From Armatimonadota bacterium (GTDB taxonomy: Bacteria > Armatimonadota > UBA5829 > DTJY01): a stretch of DNA of 64,000 bases. Position 1 is the stretch's first letter. Each line of letters starts with the position of its first letter. Made by a program: the position numbers and the translations under genes. The notes beneath the pieces are model-generated. The model was not told where the DNA came from. It saw only the letters and a program-made list of their open reading frames with translations, and did no database searches. The stretch is taken from NCBI GenBank assembly GCA_023511795.1, contig JAIMAU010000003.1:1-64000 (forward strand), given 5' to 3'. Shown here one piece after another: positions 34,990 through 44,559 of the stretch.

Positions 34990-35586
34990 CTAGGGCTTTG
35001 CAGGAGGCTGAGGCGCACCTGGCGCTGGCGGGCGCGGACCTCCTATCTCTCTCTGCACTTTCTGCTGTAAAAACTGCGCGAAGCCTTGCTGTTGCTGAGC
35101 ATTCAGTATGCCCCTAAACGCCAACCAGAAATCAAACTCAGCATCTAGAATAGCGCTTTCTGCCTGAGAGACCTTATTCGCAGCTGCATTTAGCGCGCCC
35201 TTGTTCGGCGATGGACTCTGCAGTATGTCTAACACTTCTTTCGTTCCGGCTGCTTTCTGTTCAAGTAAGGGTCTAACCTTTTCCATAAACTGCTTGCAGA
35301 GCTCAAGAATTTTCTGCTTCTGCTCCGCGGTCAACCCTATAGTAACAGCAAGCTTTTCAAGCTCGCCTCTTCCAGGCGGTAGCAGATATCTCTGAAGATA
35401 GACATTGCGATAGAACCAATAAGTTTTATCTATGGGTCTCCGCCCTATAAGACCCTGCGGACCAGCAAATCCGCCTACAACCGGCTTCTGTTTTGCCGGC
35501 TTGACCTGCGGCTGATTCTGGGCATATGCCATCAACGCAAACGCCAGAACCAGAACCAAAGCTACTGCAACTACTTTTCTAACCAT
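34990..35586 (-). CDS. Secreted Spy/CpxP-like helical protein with Pro-rich tail
   Basis: This 198-residue protein has a Sec signal peptide (residues 1-22, ending AYA). Its mature part has ITIGLTAEQKQKILELCKQF-like sequence (an LTxEQ motif as in Spy/CpxP), helices with EKVRPLLEQKAAGTKEVLD, an AILDAEFDFWLAFRGIL segment, and a C-terminal Pro-rich tail. Spy/CpxP proteins act as periplasmic chaperones or stress sensors; the assignment here is by pattern only. It has its own terminator. The upstream region holds a 9-bp inverted repeat overlapping the predicted promoter, so its expression may be controlled. Confidence 0.65.
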   Translation of the reverse strand: MVRKVVAVALVLVLAFALMAYAQNQPQVKPAKQKPVVGGFAGPQGLIGRRPIDKTYWFYRNVYLQRYLLPPGRGELEKLAVTIGLTAEQKQKILELCKQFMEKVRPLLEQKAAGTKEVLDILQSPSPNKGALNAAANKVSQAESAILDAEFDFWLAFRGILNAQQQQGFAQFLQQKVQREIGGPRPPAPGAPQPPAKP

Positions 35587-35609
35587 TAGTTTTATCCTCC
35601 TTTCATTGG

Positions 35610-35646
35610 ATTATGTAGTTTGGAATGTACTCAGCAAATTCCAAAC
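35610..35646 (-). promoter_or_regulatory. Promoter/operator region of the second Spy-like gene
   Basis: On the minus strand, TTGCTG (35637-35632), a 16-bp spacer and CATAAT (35615-35610). Perfect 9-bp inverted arms GTTTGGAAT (35618-35626) and ATTCCAAAC (35638-35646) with an 11-nt gap flank the -35 box and lie in the spacer. GGAATTT in the outer arm also resembles an ECF-sigma -35 element. Confidence 0.45.
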
Positions 35647-35673
35647 GCTTTAGACGGGGATTTTGGAAATTTG

Positions 35674-35702
35674 TTCATTTGAATCGCCATTTTGCATATA
35701 AT
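35674..35702 (+). promoter_or_regulatory. Promoter of the UroD-family gene
   Basis: A weak TTCATT (35674-35679), a 17-bp spacer and a perfect TATAAT (35697-35702). The leader would be about 38 nt. Confidence 0.5.
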
Positions 35703-35746
35703 AAAGTAATATAAGGATATGTTTTTATGGGAAGGCGGAATTGTTT

Positions 35747-36775
35747 ATGAAACGGACGCCAGACTTTGAACAATTCCTAAAAGTCCTCCACAGGCAAGGG
35801 AAACCCAATCACCTGCCATTCTACGAGCACATCGCTAGCCCAGGGTTCATTACCAGGCGAACTGGAAAACCGTTCGACAAAATGAACATCGATGACACAG
35901 AGTACTGGCGCACTTATGTTGATTTCTGGCTTGGAATGGGCTTCGACTGCATCCCAATGGAAATCAGCCTTAATTGCCCCCTACCCTCCACAGGCGGTGG
36001 GCTGTCGCATGGAAGCGAGGCACAAGTGGTCATACGTACACTTGAAGACTATGAGAAATACCCATGGCCTGAAGAATCACACCCGATTGAGTTCAAATAT
36101 TTCGAAACAGTGGCCAGCTTACTGCCAGATGGGGTTAAAATTGTCGGCGGGGTCTGCGCAGGCCCCTATGAATGGGTATCTAGGATGATGGGCACAATCG
36201 GGTTATCGTATGCGCTTGCGGATAATCCTGAACTTGTCGCGATGGTTTTCCAAAGGATAGGACGACTCCATATTAGCGCCGTCCGCCAGCTTGCTACTTT
36301 GGATGCAATAGGCGCACTCCGTCAAGGCGATGATCTTGGTTTCAAAACATCAACGTTCCTTAGCCCAGCCGATCTCCGCCGCTTTGTATTTCCCATCTAT
36401 AAGCAAATGGTCGAAGAAGCGCATAAAGCTGGCAAGCCGTTTATACTTCATTCTTGCGGCAATTTAGCGGAAGTTTACGAAGACCTCATTGAATATTGTC
36501 GGATAGATGCCAAGCACTCGTTCGAAGACGCCATTATGCCTGTCCAGGAGTTCAAGCGAAAGTATGGAAGAAAGGTTACTCCCCTGGGGGGGCTAGATGT
36601 AGACGTCATCTGCCGAAGCTCAGAGGAAGACCTTCGCGCATATGCCAGGCGAATGATAGAGGAATGCTTCTATGATGGCTACTGGGCTCTTGGCACTGGC
36701 AATTCTTTAACCGACTACATGCCGGTTGAAAACTACCTAGCCGTCCTCGATGAAGGCGTTCGCATAGCTGGTTGA
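35747..36775 (+). CDS. Uroporphyrinogen-decarboxylase-family protein (methyltransferase-like branch)
   Basis: This 342-residue protein has a UroD-type TIM barrel. It contains ILHSCGNLAEVYEDLIE near the C-terminal third (the HSCGN motif, with a possible metal-binding Cys, typical of the corrinoid methyltransferase and MtaA-like branch), and a C-terminal GTGNSLTDYMPVENY. The N-terminal PxxR motif of true heme-pathway UroD is not evident. In environmental genomes this branch is often annotated for methyl transfer, but the substrate here is unknown and no corrinoid protein is next to it. I chose ATG 35747 because GGCGG lies 8 bases upstream; the TTG at 35741 is too close. Confidence 0.8.
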   Translation: MKRTPDFEQFLKVLHRQGKPNHLPFYEHIASPGFITRRTGKPFDKMNIDDTEYWRTYVDFWLGMGFDCIPMEISLNCPLPSTGGGLSHGSEAQVVIRTLEDYEKYPWPEESHPIEFKYFETVASLLPDGVKIVGGVCAGPYEWVSRMMGTIGLSYALADNPELVAMVFQRIGRLHISAVRQLATLDAIGALRQGDDLGFKTSTFLSPADLRRFVFPIYKQMVEEAHKAGKPFILHSCGNLAEVYEDLIEYCRIDAKHSFEDAIMPVQEFKRKYGRKVTPLGGLDVDVICRSSEEDLRAYARRMIEECFYDGYWALGTGNSLTDYMPVENYLAVLDEGVRIAG

Positions 36776-36926
36776 AAATTCGGCGCCAAGCTATTTAAAA
36801 CTGCACCTTGCATCTGACATCTTCAAAATACCTACTTGCTGAGAATTGAAGGATCGCCGCATGCCCTAGGGCTGGCTTTAGGCAATTGGTTCCAATGGAG
36901 TCAGTATGCGACAAGGCACAATTTGT

Positions 36927-38243
<1,317 letters not shown>

Positions 38244-38407
38244 TTATTGCTATCCACTTTCCTAAACTCCAAGCTTAGCCAGTATACCAACCGACAAGCT
38301 ATTTTGTCAAGGATGCCGTGCATGTTTTTAGCGTTGGAACAGCAAAGCATGCCAAGCCCAGGTTTTTCCAGCAAAAGCAAACTTTACATTAGTTGACGCC
38401 AAGTTTG

Positions 38408-38932
38408 TTACCGAGTCTTCGCAGGGCTTGGTGCCCTAGGAGGTCGATATCCCGCGCCCTCGATGCGGCCATCCTTGCGAAGTCTTATCACCTGCGGCGG
38501 CTGACCTTCAATCAGGATATGATGGCGACATTCCAACACGACGGCGCTATCTGGTGTTTTTGGCGATGGCGGGTAATAGATGTAACTGCTCTCGCCCGAA
38601 TGCGCTTTGTCCGATGGGCAGAAAAGAATCTTTTTGTCCTCCAAATAGTCTGGATAGAGTTTGCCCAGCGAAGAAGGATATTTGCCATTCTTTGCATAAT
38701 ATCTCTCTAACGCCCTGTGAAGCTCTTGAAGCTGTACTGTACATTGTGCCATTGCTTTTGCTTCCTCTATCCCCTTCTTGAAAGCAGGATTGCTTGCAAT
38801 AACCCTATACAGCCAATAACTTCCAACTATTATTACAAAAACAAGTACCAAACACGAAATAGCGCCTATCTTCAGGCAGCTCATTTTTCTTTCCGGCCTT
38901 GGCGGAGGATATTGTGATTCCTGGTTGGACAT
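38408..38932 (-). CDS. Membrane-anchored protein with pseudopilin-like segment
   Basis: This 174-residue protein has a short cytoplasmic Pro/Arg-rich N-terminus, one membrane helix (about 22-44) and an external domain. The external part has LHRALERYYAKNGKYPSSLGKL, the helix plus 'GKYPSSL' loop common to type II secretion pseudopilins (GspG-like), then FCPSDKAHSGESSYIYYPPSP. There is no prepilin peptidase site, so it is not a true pilin. Start ATG with AGGGGTGA five bases upstream. It is divergent from hisD. Function unknown. Confidence 0.7.
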   Translation of the reverse strand: MSNQESQYPPPRPERKMSCLKIGAISCLVLVFVIIVGSYWLYRVIASNPAFKKGIEEAKAMAQCTVQLQELHRALERYYAKNGKYPSSLGKLYPDYLEDKKILFCPSDKAHSGESSYIYYPPSPKTPDSAVVLECRHHILIEGQPPQVIRLRKDGRIEGAGYRPPRAPSPAKTR

Positions 38933-39012
38933 GACTATTCACCCCTAAAGTTGTCTCGTGATTTCACCCATATTATCTACTTTAATGCCAGTAGTCAAGC
39001 AATCAAACCAAG

Positions 39013-39041
39013 TTGCTATCTTATATGGCGTCTGGTATAAT
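39013..39041 (+). promoter_or_regulatory. Promoter giving a predicted leaderless hisD mRNA
   Basis: TTGCTA (39013-39018), a 17-bp spacer and a perfect TATAAT (39036-39041). The ATG at 39048 is the seventh base after the -10, the same distance as from the rnpB -10 to the RNA's 5' end. Confidence 0.78.
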
Positions 39042-39047
39042 CTGCGC

Positions 39048-40337
39048 ATGCGAGTATTAAACACTGAAAAATGCAAACCGGAAGAATTATCAACAATCCT
39101 AGATAAACCGCTTCTTCAGGAAAACCCTGATGTTGAAGCCACCGTTCGCGCAATAATCGCCGATGTAAAAGCTAGGGGCGACGAAGCAGTACTAGAGTAC
39201 ACGAGAAAGTTTGACTGGCCAAATGCAAATGCGATTGCCATTCCACAAAGTGAGGTCAATAACTTAGCTGCTCAGGTTCCAAGCAAACTTATTTCTGCAA
39301 TCAGGGTTGCAAAAGAAAATATAGAGCGATTTCACCTCAAGCAAGTTCAGACCACTTGGTTCGATAGCGAGCGGCCTGGGATTCTCCTTGGGCAAATAGT
39401 AAACCCTGTAGAAAGAGCTGGCATTCACGTTCCCGCCTTCGCCGCGCCTCTCCCCAGCTCGCTTTTGATGTCGGCAATCCCAGCAAAAGTTGCCGGCGTA
39501 CGGGAGGTCTACGTCGCCACTCCACCAAGAAAGGATGGAACAATCCACCCCGCCGTTGCTGCGGCAGCGGTCGAGGCAGGAGTTGATGGCATATTCAGAA
39601 TGGGCGGTGCGCAAGCGGTCGCAGCGCTTGCATATGGCACACAAACCGTTCCCAAGGTGGACGTGATTGTCGGGCCTGGAAACATATATGCAACAATGGC
39701 AAAGCGCTTTGTCTTCGGCGAAGTGGGCATTGACATGCTAGCTGGACCAAGTGAAGTGCTTGTGATTGCAGACGAAACCGCCAACCCGTGCTACGCAGCG
39801 GCGGACATGCTTTCGCAAGCAGAGCACCAAACCGATGCCCGGGCTATTCTAGTCACCACTTCGGCTCTCATTGCAAATGAAGTCAAAGCCGAACTTGAAA
39901 AACAACTAAACTTGCTTTCTAGAAGTGAAACGGCACGAAAAAGCATCGAGGAAAACGGCTTAATAATCATAGTTCCAGATATCGAAAAAGCAATCGAGAT
40001 TGCAAATAGAGTTGCTCCCGAACACCTAGAACTTATGGTTAAAGATGCCCGCCAATACCTAAAATCAATCAAGAACGCTGGGGCGATATTCCTTGGTGAA
40101 TACTCTACCGAGCCAATTGGAGATTACATTGCCGGACCAAGCCACGTACTGCCCACAAGCGGAACAGCTCGCTTCTCTTCACCGCTAACCGTAGCCGATT
40201 TTATCAAGGTTTCGAGCGTAATCATGTATTCTAAAGAAAGCTTGGAAGCCGAAGGACCAACCGCTGTTGAACTTGCCGAGGCAGAGGGCCTTGATGCACA
40301 CGCAAATGCCATTCGACAAAGACTTAAAAACAACTGA
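39048..40337 (+). CDS. hisD: Histidinol dehydrogenase
   Basis: This 429-residue enzyme oxidises L-histidinol to histidine in two NAD+-dependent steps, the last of histidine synthesis. Zn ligands and catalytic residues are present: SQAEHQTDA (Gln and His), NRVAPEHLEL (catalytic Glu-His), GDYIAGPSHVLPTSGTA (Asp) and the terminal DAHANAI (His). I chose ATG 39048 because the promoter -10 box lies six bases before it and the conserved N-terminus starts there; an open frame upstream overlaps the promoter. No Shine-Dalgarno is present, fitting a leaderless mRNA. It begins the partial his operon. Confidence 0.97.
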   Translation: MRVLNTEKCKPEELSTILDKPLLQENPDVEATVRAIIADVKARGDEAVLEYTRKFDWPNANAIAIPQSEVNNLAAQVPSKLISAIRVAKENIERFHLKQVQTTWFDSERPGILLGQIVNPVERAGIHVPAFAAPLPSSLLMSAIPAKVAGVREVYVATPPRKDGTIHPAVAAAAVEAGVDGIFRMGGAQAVAALAYGTQTVPKVDVIVGPGNIYATMAKRFVFGEVGIDMLAGPSEVLVIADETANPCYAAADMLSQAEHQTDARAILVTTSALIANEVKAELEKQLNLLSRSETARKSIEENGLIIIVPDIEKAIEIANRVAPEHLELMVKDARQYLKSIKNAGAIFLGEYSTEPIGDYIAGPSHVLPTSGTARFSSPLTVADFIKVSSVIMYSKESLEAEGPTAVELAEAEGLDAHANAIRQRLKNN

Positions 40338-40363
40338 CAGTGATTCTCAATCAGAGGTGATTA

Positions 40364-41389
40364 TTGAAACTGGTGGTTGACGACAGAATAAGCAAGGTGA
40401 CTGGAGATTATAAAATAATTGAAACAGAGGCTGGAGAAACACTAATCCATCATGACTCAGCGAAATATTTATCAAGTATAGATGGGATTATTTTCGACGT
40501 AGACGGAGTGCTCATAGATGTGAGAGAATCTATCCAGCTAGCGCACGGAAGAGTCGCTGAGATTTACTTCGGCATGCTTGGTTGGACCGACTGCGAAGGC
40601 ATGATTACTCCAGAAGATGTGGACGCCTTTAAACTCGCTCGCGGTTTCAACAGCGACTGGGATCTTGCCACAGCGTGGGTATTGCTTTACCTACTAAAAA
40701 GCGTACGATATTCGAGCACCAAGGGGTCCGAACTAAGAAGCAAGCCGCCAATAATTATGGATTTCACCGAATGTGTGGCAAAACTCGGCGGCGGATTGGA
40801 AAATGCTCGAAAAGCACTACAAAAACTTGCCTCGCAAGAGGAATGGGATGTCCTTTCGGCTTGGTCTGACAGACAGCTGCTTGAAAAGGTATTCCAGGAA
40901 ACCTACTCTGGTGATCTCTGTCCAGAGGTATATGGGTACAAGGCAACTATAGTCGAAGGATTGGGATTGATTCACCGCGACCGGTGCATTCTAAATAAAC
41001 AGTTAGTGCCAAATGGGTTAAAGCTTGGGATTGCTACTGGGCGTACGCTTGGCGAAACTATCACGGGACTTCGACTGATGGGCTTGTCTGATTTGTTTCC
41101 GCCCGCAGTGCTCGTAACGGAGGATGACCACCTTTGGAAGCCCAATCCAGAAGTACTCAGGCTTGCAGTCGAACGCACAAGCTGCAGACTTCCAATGTAC
41201 GTAGGCGACACCCCAGACGACTTGGCTACCGTTCGCAACTATAAAGATTTGGGTTATGAAATAGCATTTTGTGCAGTGCTGACGGGCTTGAATGATCCAA
41301 ATTTGCATAAAGTTTTCATCAGCCAAAGGGCCGATATGGTAGCGGATAATGTGAACGCCGCCCTCTTGGCATTAAGCATGTTACTATAG
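40364..41389 (+). CDS. HAD-superfamily phosphatase in the his operon (TIGR01548-like)
   Basis: This 341-residue protein has a HAD domain: motif I is IIFDVDGVLIDVRES, motif II is GIATGRTLGET, motif III is in KPNPEVLRLA and motif IV is YVGDTPDDLATV. The insert between motifs I and II is large (about 150 residues). This fits a HAD subfamily (IA, hyp1) known from plants, cyanobacteria and some prokaryotes and sometimes associated with HisB. It lies between hisD and hisB, which suggests, as inference, the missing histidinol-phosphate phosphatase. The start is TTG at 40364, with AGAGGTGA five bases upstream. Confidence 0.8.
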   Translation: MKLVVDDRISKVTGDYKIIETEAGETLIHHDSAKYLSSIDGIIFDVDGVLIDVRESIQLAHGRVAEIYFGMLGWTDCEGMITPEDVDAFKLARGFNSDWDLATAWVLLYLLKSVRYSSTKGSELRSKPPIIMDFTECVAKLGGGLENARKALQKLASQEEWDVLSAWSDRQLLEKVFQETYSGDLCPEVYGYKATIVEGLGLIHRDRCILNKQLVPNGLKLGIATGRTLGETITGLRLMGLSDLFPPAVLVTEDDHLWKPNPEVLRLAVERTSCRLPMYVGDTPDDLATVRNYKDLGYEIAFCAVLTGLNDPNLHKVFISQRADMVADNVNAALLALSMLL

Positions 41390-41399
41390 GAGGTGCAAC

Positions 41400-41990
41400 A
41401 TGCCCAGCCGAAAAGCAGAGTTAGAACGGAAGACAAAAGAAACCGAGATCAAAGTAAGCCTAGACCTTGATGGTAATGGAGAATCAAACATCCACACAGG
41501 GGTAGGATTTTTTGACCACATGCTTACAGCACTGGCAAAACATGGCTTATTTGATTTGCAAGTACAAGCAAAGGGCGACCTAGAAATTGACCCGCACCAC
41601 ACAATCGAAGATGTCGGTATCCTTATTGGGAAAGCCATAGACAAGGCGCTCGGCGATAAGGTTGGAATAGCAAGATATGGCTGGGCAATCGTGCCGATGG
41701 ATGAAGCGCTAGTGCTAACATCAATTGACCTAAGCGGGCGCGGCCTTTTATGTTATGATGTTGTTATTGAACAAGAAAAAATCGGCACGATGGATTCAAT
41801 CTTAATTCCCGAATTTTTTGAGTCAGTCGCTCGCAATGCCGGCATAACTTTGCACATTCGCAAGCTTTCCGGTGAAGACCCACACCACACAGCCGAGGCA
41901 GTTTTTAAGTCTTTTGCCAAAGCACTTGAAGCCGCGACACGAATCAGCGAGCGAATCCATGGAGTGCCTTCAACAAAAGGCATGTTATAG
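41400..41990 (+). CDS. hisB: Imidazoleglycerol-phosphate dehydratase
   Basis: This 196-residue enzyme dehydrates imidazoleglycerol phosphate to imidazole-acetol phosphate. The Mn-binding His motifs are complete: GVGFFDHML, DPHHTIEDVG and DPHHTAEAVFKSFAKAL. It is the monofunctional form without the fused phosphatase of enteric HisB, which fits with a separate HAD phosphatase gene just upstream. AGGAGG lies 6 bases before the ATG, which is 10 bp after the HAD gene. Confidence 0.97.
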   Translation: MPSRKAELERKTKETEIKVSLDLDGNGESNIHTGVGFFDHMLTALAKHGLFDLQVQAKGDLEIDPHHTIEDVGILIGKAIDKALGDKVGIARYGWAIVPMDEALVLTSIDLSGRGLLCYDVVIEQEKIGTMDSILIPEFFESVARNAGITLHIRKLSGEDPHHTAEAVFKSFAKALEAATRISERIHGVPSTKGML

Positions 41991-42046
41991 ATTCACTTGA
42001 AGGACAAAGGCTAATCACTACTTGTACCCATCATTTGGAGCTTATA

Positions 42047-42778
42047 ATGATTATTATTCCTGCCGTTGACATACGAAATGGAAAGTGCGTAAGGCTTCTT
42101 CAAGGAGATTTCAACCGTGAGACAGTTTTTGCGGATGACCCAATAGCGATGGCTGAGCACTGGGCATCTCTTGGGGCCGAGCGCGTGCATGTTGTTGATT
42201 TAGACGGCGCAAGAACCGGCAGTCCGCAAAATGTCGAGGTTGTAGCCCGCATTGTTCGAACTCTGAAAATTCCAGTTCAACTAGGTGGCGGTATTCGAAC
42301 TTTCGAAATTGCGCGCGAAATGCTTGACCTCGGTCTTGACCGCATTATAATCGGCACTACCGCGGCGCTTGACAGCAGCCTTGCAGAGGAAATGTTTCGT
42401 AAACTTGGAGAACGTGCAATCCTAGGCTTGGATGCCCGCAATGGCTATGTCGCTACTCATGGATGGCAGGGTAGCACAAACCTAAAAGCTGTTGAATTCG
42501 CTAGGCATATGGAATCGCTGGGCGCACGGCGGATTATTTATACCGACATCAAGCGCGACGGGATGCTTGAGGGCGTAAATATAACTGCAATGGAAGAAAT
42601 GGCTCGAGCGGTTAGCATACCCGTCATTGCATCCGGCGGAGTCTCAAACATTGCCGACATTAAGCAACTTAAAAGCCTCGAATCCATTGGCATCGAGGGC
42701 GTCGTTGTTGGCAAGGCGCTATATACTGGTGCGATTGACCTAAGGGAAGCTATCGCCGCTGCCAGGTCGGATAAATGA
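42047..42778 (+). CDS. hisA: Phosphoribosylformimino-AICAR isomerase
   Basis: This 243-residue (beta/alpha)8 enzyme opens the ribose of ProFAR in histidine synthesis. The catalytic acids sit in PAVDIRNGKCVRL (Asp) and GLDARNGYVATHGW (Asp). The phosphate sites are QLGGGIRT and ASGGVSN, and YTDIKRDGM is typical. I chose ATG 42047 because TTGGAGC lies just upstream and the family starts at MIIIPAVDI; the TTG at 42035 overlaps that site. The usual hisH is missing between hisB and hisA, and hisG, hisC, hisF and hisI are not in the window. Confidence 0.97.
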   Translation: MIIIPAVDIRNGKCVRLLQGDFNRETVFADDPIAMAEHWASLGAERVHVVDLDGARTGSPQNVEVVARIVRTLKIPVQLGGGIRTFEIAREMLDLGLDRIIIGTTAALDSSLAEEMFRKLGERAILGLDARNGYVATHGWQGSTNLKAVEFARHMESLGARRIIYTDIKRDGMLEGVNITAMEEMARAVSIPVIASGGVSNIADIKQLKSLESIGIEGVVVGKALYTGAIDLREAIAAARSDK

Positions 42779-42948
42779 CGTCATGCCTGGCGAGCAAAAT
42801 ATCTCCTGGTATATAGCTTTCCCAGCATACTTTGCTACCAAACACCGTATTATCTATATACCACTTAATTTGCCAGGCTGCGTATTGAAGATAATCCCGT
42901 GCTATTCAGAACCCTAGAAAAGCTTACAGTTTTTGCCCGCGGCGTGCT

Positions 42949-43413
42949 TTACTGCTGATTTGACTCCTCCATGTGGCAGCAGCACCACGCTGGATCGCGC
43001 CTTGCCATTTGCGGTGCACCAACTCTGTGAATATTCACACTATTGCACTTTGGACACTCATCAGGCCTTGGCGTTCCAAAAGGAACTTCCCATACATAAC
43101 CGCAGTCTACACATTTAAACTCGCGCTTTGCCATTTCGTACACGCCCCCTCGGATTACAATACTTTTCCCGCTCACAAGTGCATCTGCAACTTTTGCTCT
43201 GGCCGATTCAACAATGCGCCCGAACGTCTGGCGGGAGACTCTCATAGCACCAGCGGCTTCTTCGTGTGTCTTGCCTTCAAGATCTGCAAGCCTGAGGGCC
43301 TCAAGCTCCTCCACTCCGAGAATTACCTGGCCACTTGGCGGTCTCCCGCAAGGATGGAAATGGTCTACAACCGGAAGCGCTCGAACACATCTGTAAATTC
43401 TTGGCCTAGGCAT
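42949..43413 (-). CDS. DUF134 family HTH protein with C-terminal Cys-rich segment
   Basis: This 154-residue protein matches UPF0251/DUF134: MPRPRIYRCVRALP, then VEELEALRLADLEGKTHEEAA and MRVSRQTFGRIVESARAKVADAL (sigma70 region 4-like HTH). After it comes a zinc-ribbon-like FKCVDCGYVW...DECPKCNS and a terminal WCCCHMEE. DNA binding is likely; the target is unknown. Members often sit near metal or redox genes, but none is adjacent here. Confidence 0.88.
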   Translation of the reverse strand: MPRPRIYRCVRALPVVDHFHPCGRPPSGQVILGVEELEALRLADLEGKTHEEAAGAMRVSRQTFGRIVESARAKVADALVSGKSIVIRGGVYEMAKREFKCVDCGYVWEVPFGTPRPDECPKCNSVNIHRVGAPQMARRDPAWCCCHMEESNQQ

Positions 43414-43518
43414 TTGCTTTCTCCTTTATGAGCATATGCCCATAATATCACTCAAAGTAAACCTTATCAAGCAAATTTTTACTCCCGAATAAAATGCGCA
43501 CGTCAATGACAAGCCGGA

Positions 43519-44397
43519 TTAAGGTTGTTCGACGGAGGCGACGTATCTTCGCAAGTTCTCAAGGCCAATTTCTAGGGCAAGGTGATTATCTTCCATCCCC
43601 TCAAATTCAATCGAAAGGTAGCCATCGTATCCAGCCGATTTAAGAGCAGCAATACACCCACGGACATCTATATTTCCATGGCCAATTATTGCACCTCGAT
43701 ATAGATCGCCTCCTCGTGAGCGTCCCCATCCTCGGCCAGGGTCCTCATATCCAGGCTTTCTATGAAAATCCTTGGCGTGAACATGGAATGCATAGGGAGA
43801 CATCCGAGTTACTGCACGCACGGGGTCATCATCCGCGCAAATAAAGTTGCCGATATCTACAAGCGCACCAAAGTTAGGATGATTAACAGCAATCATTAGT
43901 GCCTCACACCGATCGCTATCCTGCACAAACCGTCCATGGTTCTCAACCATTGTCTTGATACCCTTATCTGCCGCGTATTCGGTAACGGCTCTGCAACCTC
44001 TCTCAAGAATTGGAAGCACCTGGAAAAAGTCCCATGTGCTTAAACGCTCAGGCGCAGGTCCTCGCGTAGCATCATGTCGCATGCGGGGCGCGCCAAGAAC
44101 AGCGGCAATATCTACTTCGCCCTTTAACCGCTCGACCTCTGCTTCCCAACCGCCTTCTGCGTTCAAGAAATCCGCGCCAATTGTGTAGCTTATAATAGGA
44201 AGTCCTGCCTCAGCGCAAGCTTCTTTGATTTTTCTTGCAAAATTCCCAAGGTCAGTAGTTCCCTCCGGCGCATTAAGCCCTGAGAACTCAATGCCATCAA
44301 ACCCCATTGCGGCAGTTTCTTTAATGACGCCAAAAATATCCAGCTTGCCCTCTCTAAGATAGCGCGCCCAGCTGTATGAACTAACCCCAATTTTCAT
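43519..44397 (-). CDS. Sugar-phosphate isomerase/epimerase (xylose-isomerase-like TIM barrel)
   Basis: This 292-residue protein belongs to the AP endonuclease family 2 fold. Metal ligands are visible: Glu in TMVENHGRF, Asp in ALVDIGNF, His in AFHVHAKDF and Glu in LSIEFEGME. No signal peptide is visible. It would isomerise or epimerise a sugar or inositol derivative, with unknown substrate. AGGAGG lies 6-7 bases before the ATG. It is divergent from the sulfatase gene, whose desulfated product could enter such a step (inference only). Confidence 0.82.
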   Translation of the reverse strand: MKIGVSSYSWARYLREGKLDIFGVIKETAAMGFDGIEFSGLNAPEGTTDLGNFARKIKEACAEAGLPIISYTIGADFLNAEGGWEAEVERLKGEVDIAAVLGAPRMRHDATRGPAPERLSTWDFFQVLPILERGCRAVTEYAADKGIKTMVENHGRFVQDSDRCEALMIAVNHPNFGALVDIGNFICADDDPVRAVTRMSPYAFHVHAKDFHRKPGYEDPGRGWGRSRGGDLYRGAIIGHGNIDVRGCIAALKSAGYDGYLSIEFEGMEDNHLALEIGLENLRRYVASVEQP

Positions 44398-44559
44398 TGC
44401 TCAGCCTCCTTTACTTTTCCTGATTATCCCACTTCACGCATAGCTCGGTCAAGGATTTGGCGCAAGCGAACTGATGTAGAATTTGAGCGTCTATTGCATT
44501 GGTAGCCATTTTTGGCTATCCTGAGAAAGGTCTTAGAAAGCCAAGGAGGACAAACAGTT

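Noticed and set aside
42770-42815. Hairpin GCCAGG...CCTGGC and the TGACGTCA octamer at the hisA stop
   Set aside because: The stem is short with a long loop and no T run; the octamer is expected by chance at this length scale.
44495-44522. Hairpin GGTAGCCA/TGGCTATCC before the sulfatase gene
   Set aside because: The arms are imperfect, there is no T run, and no clear role can be argued.
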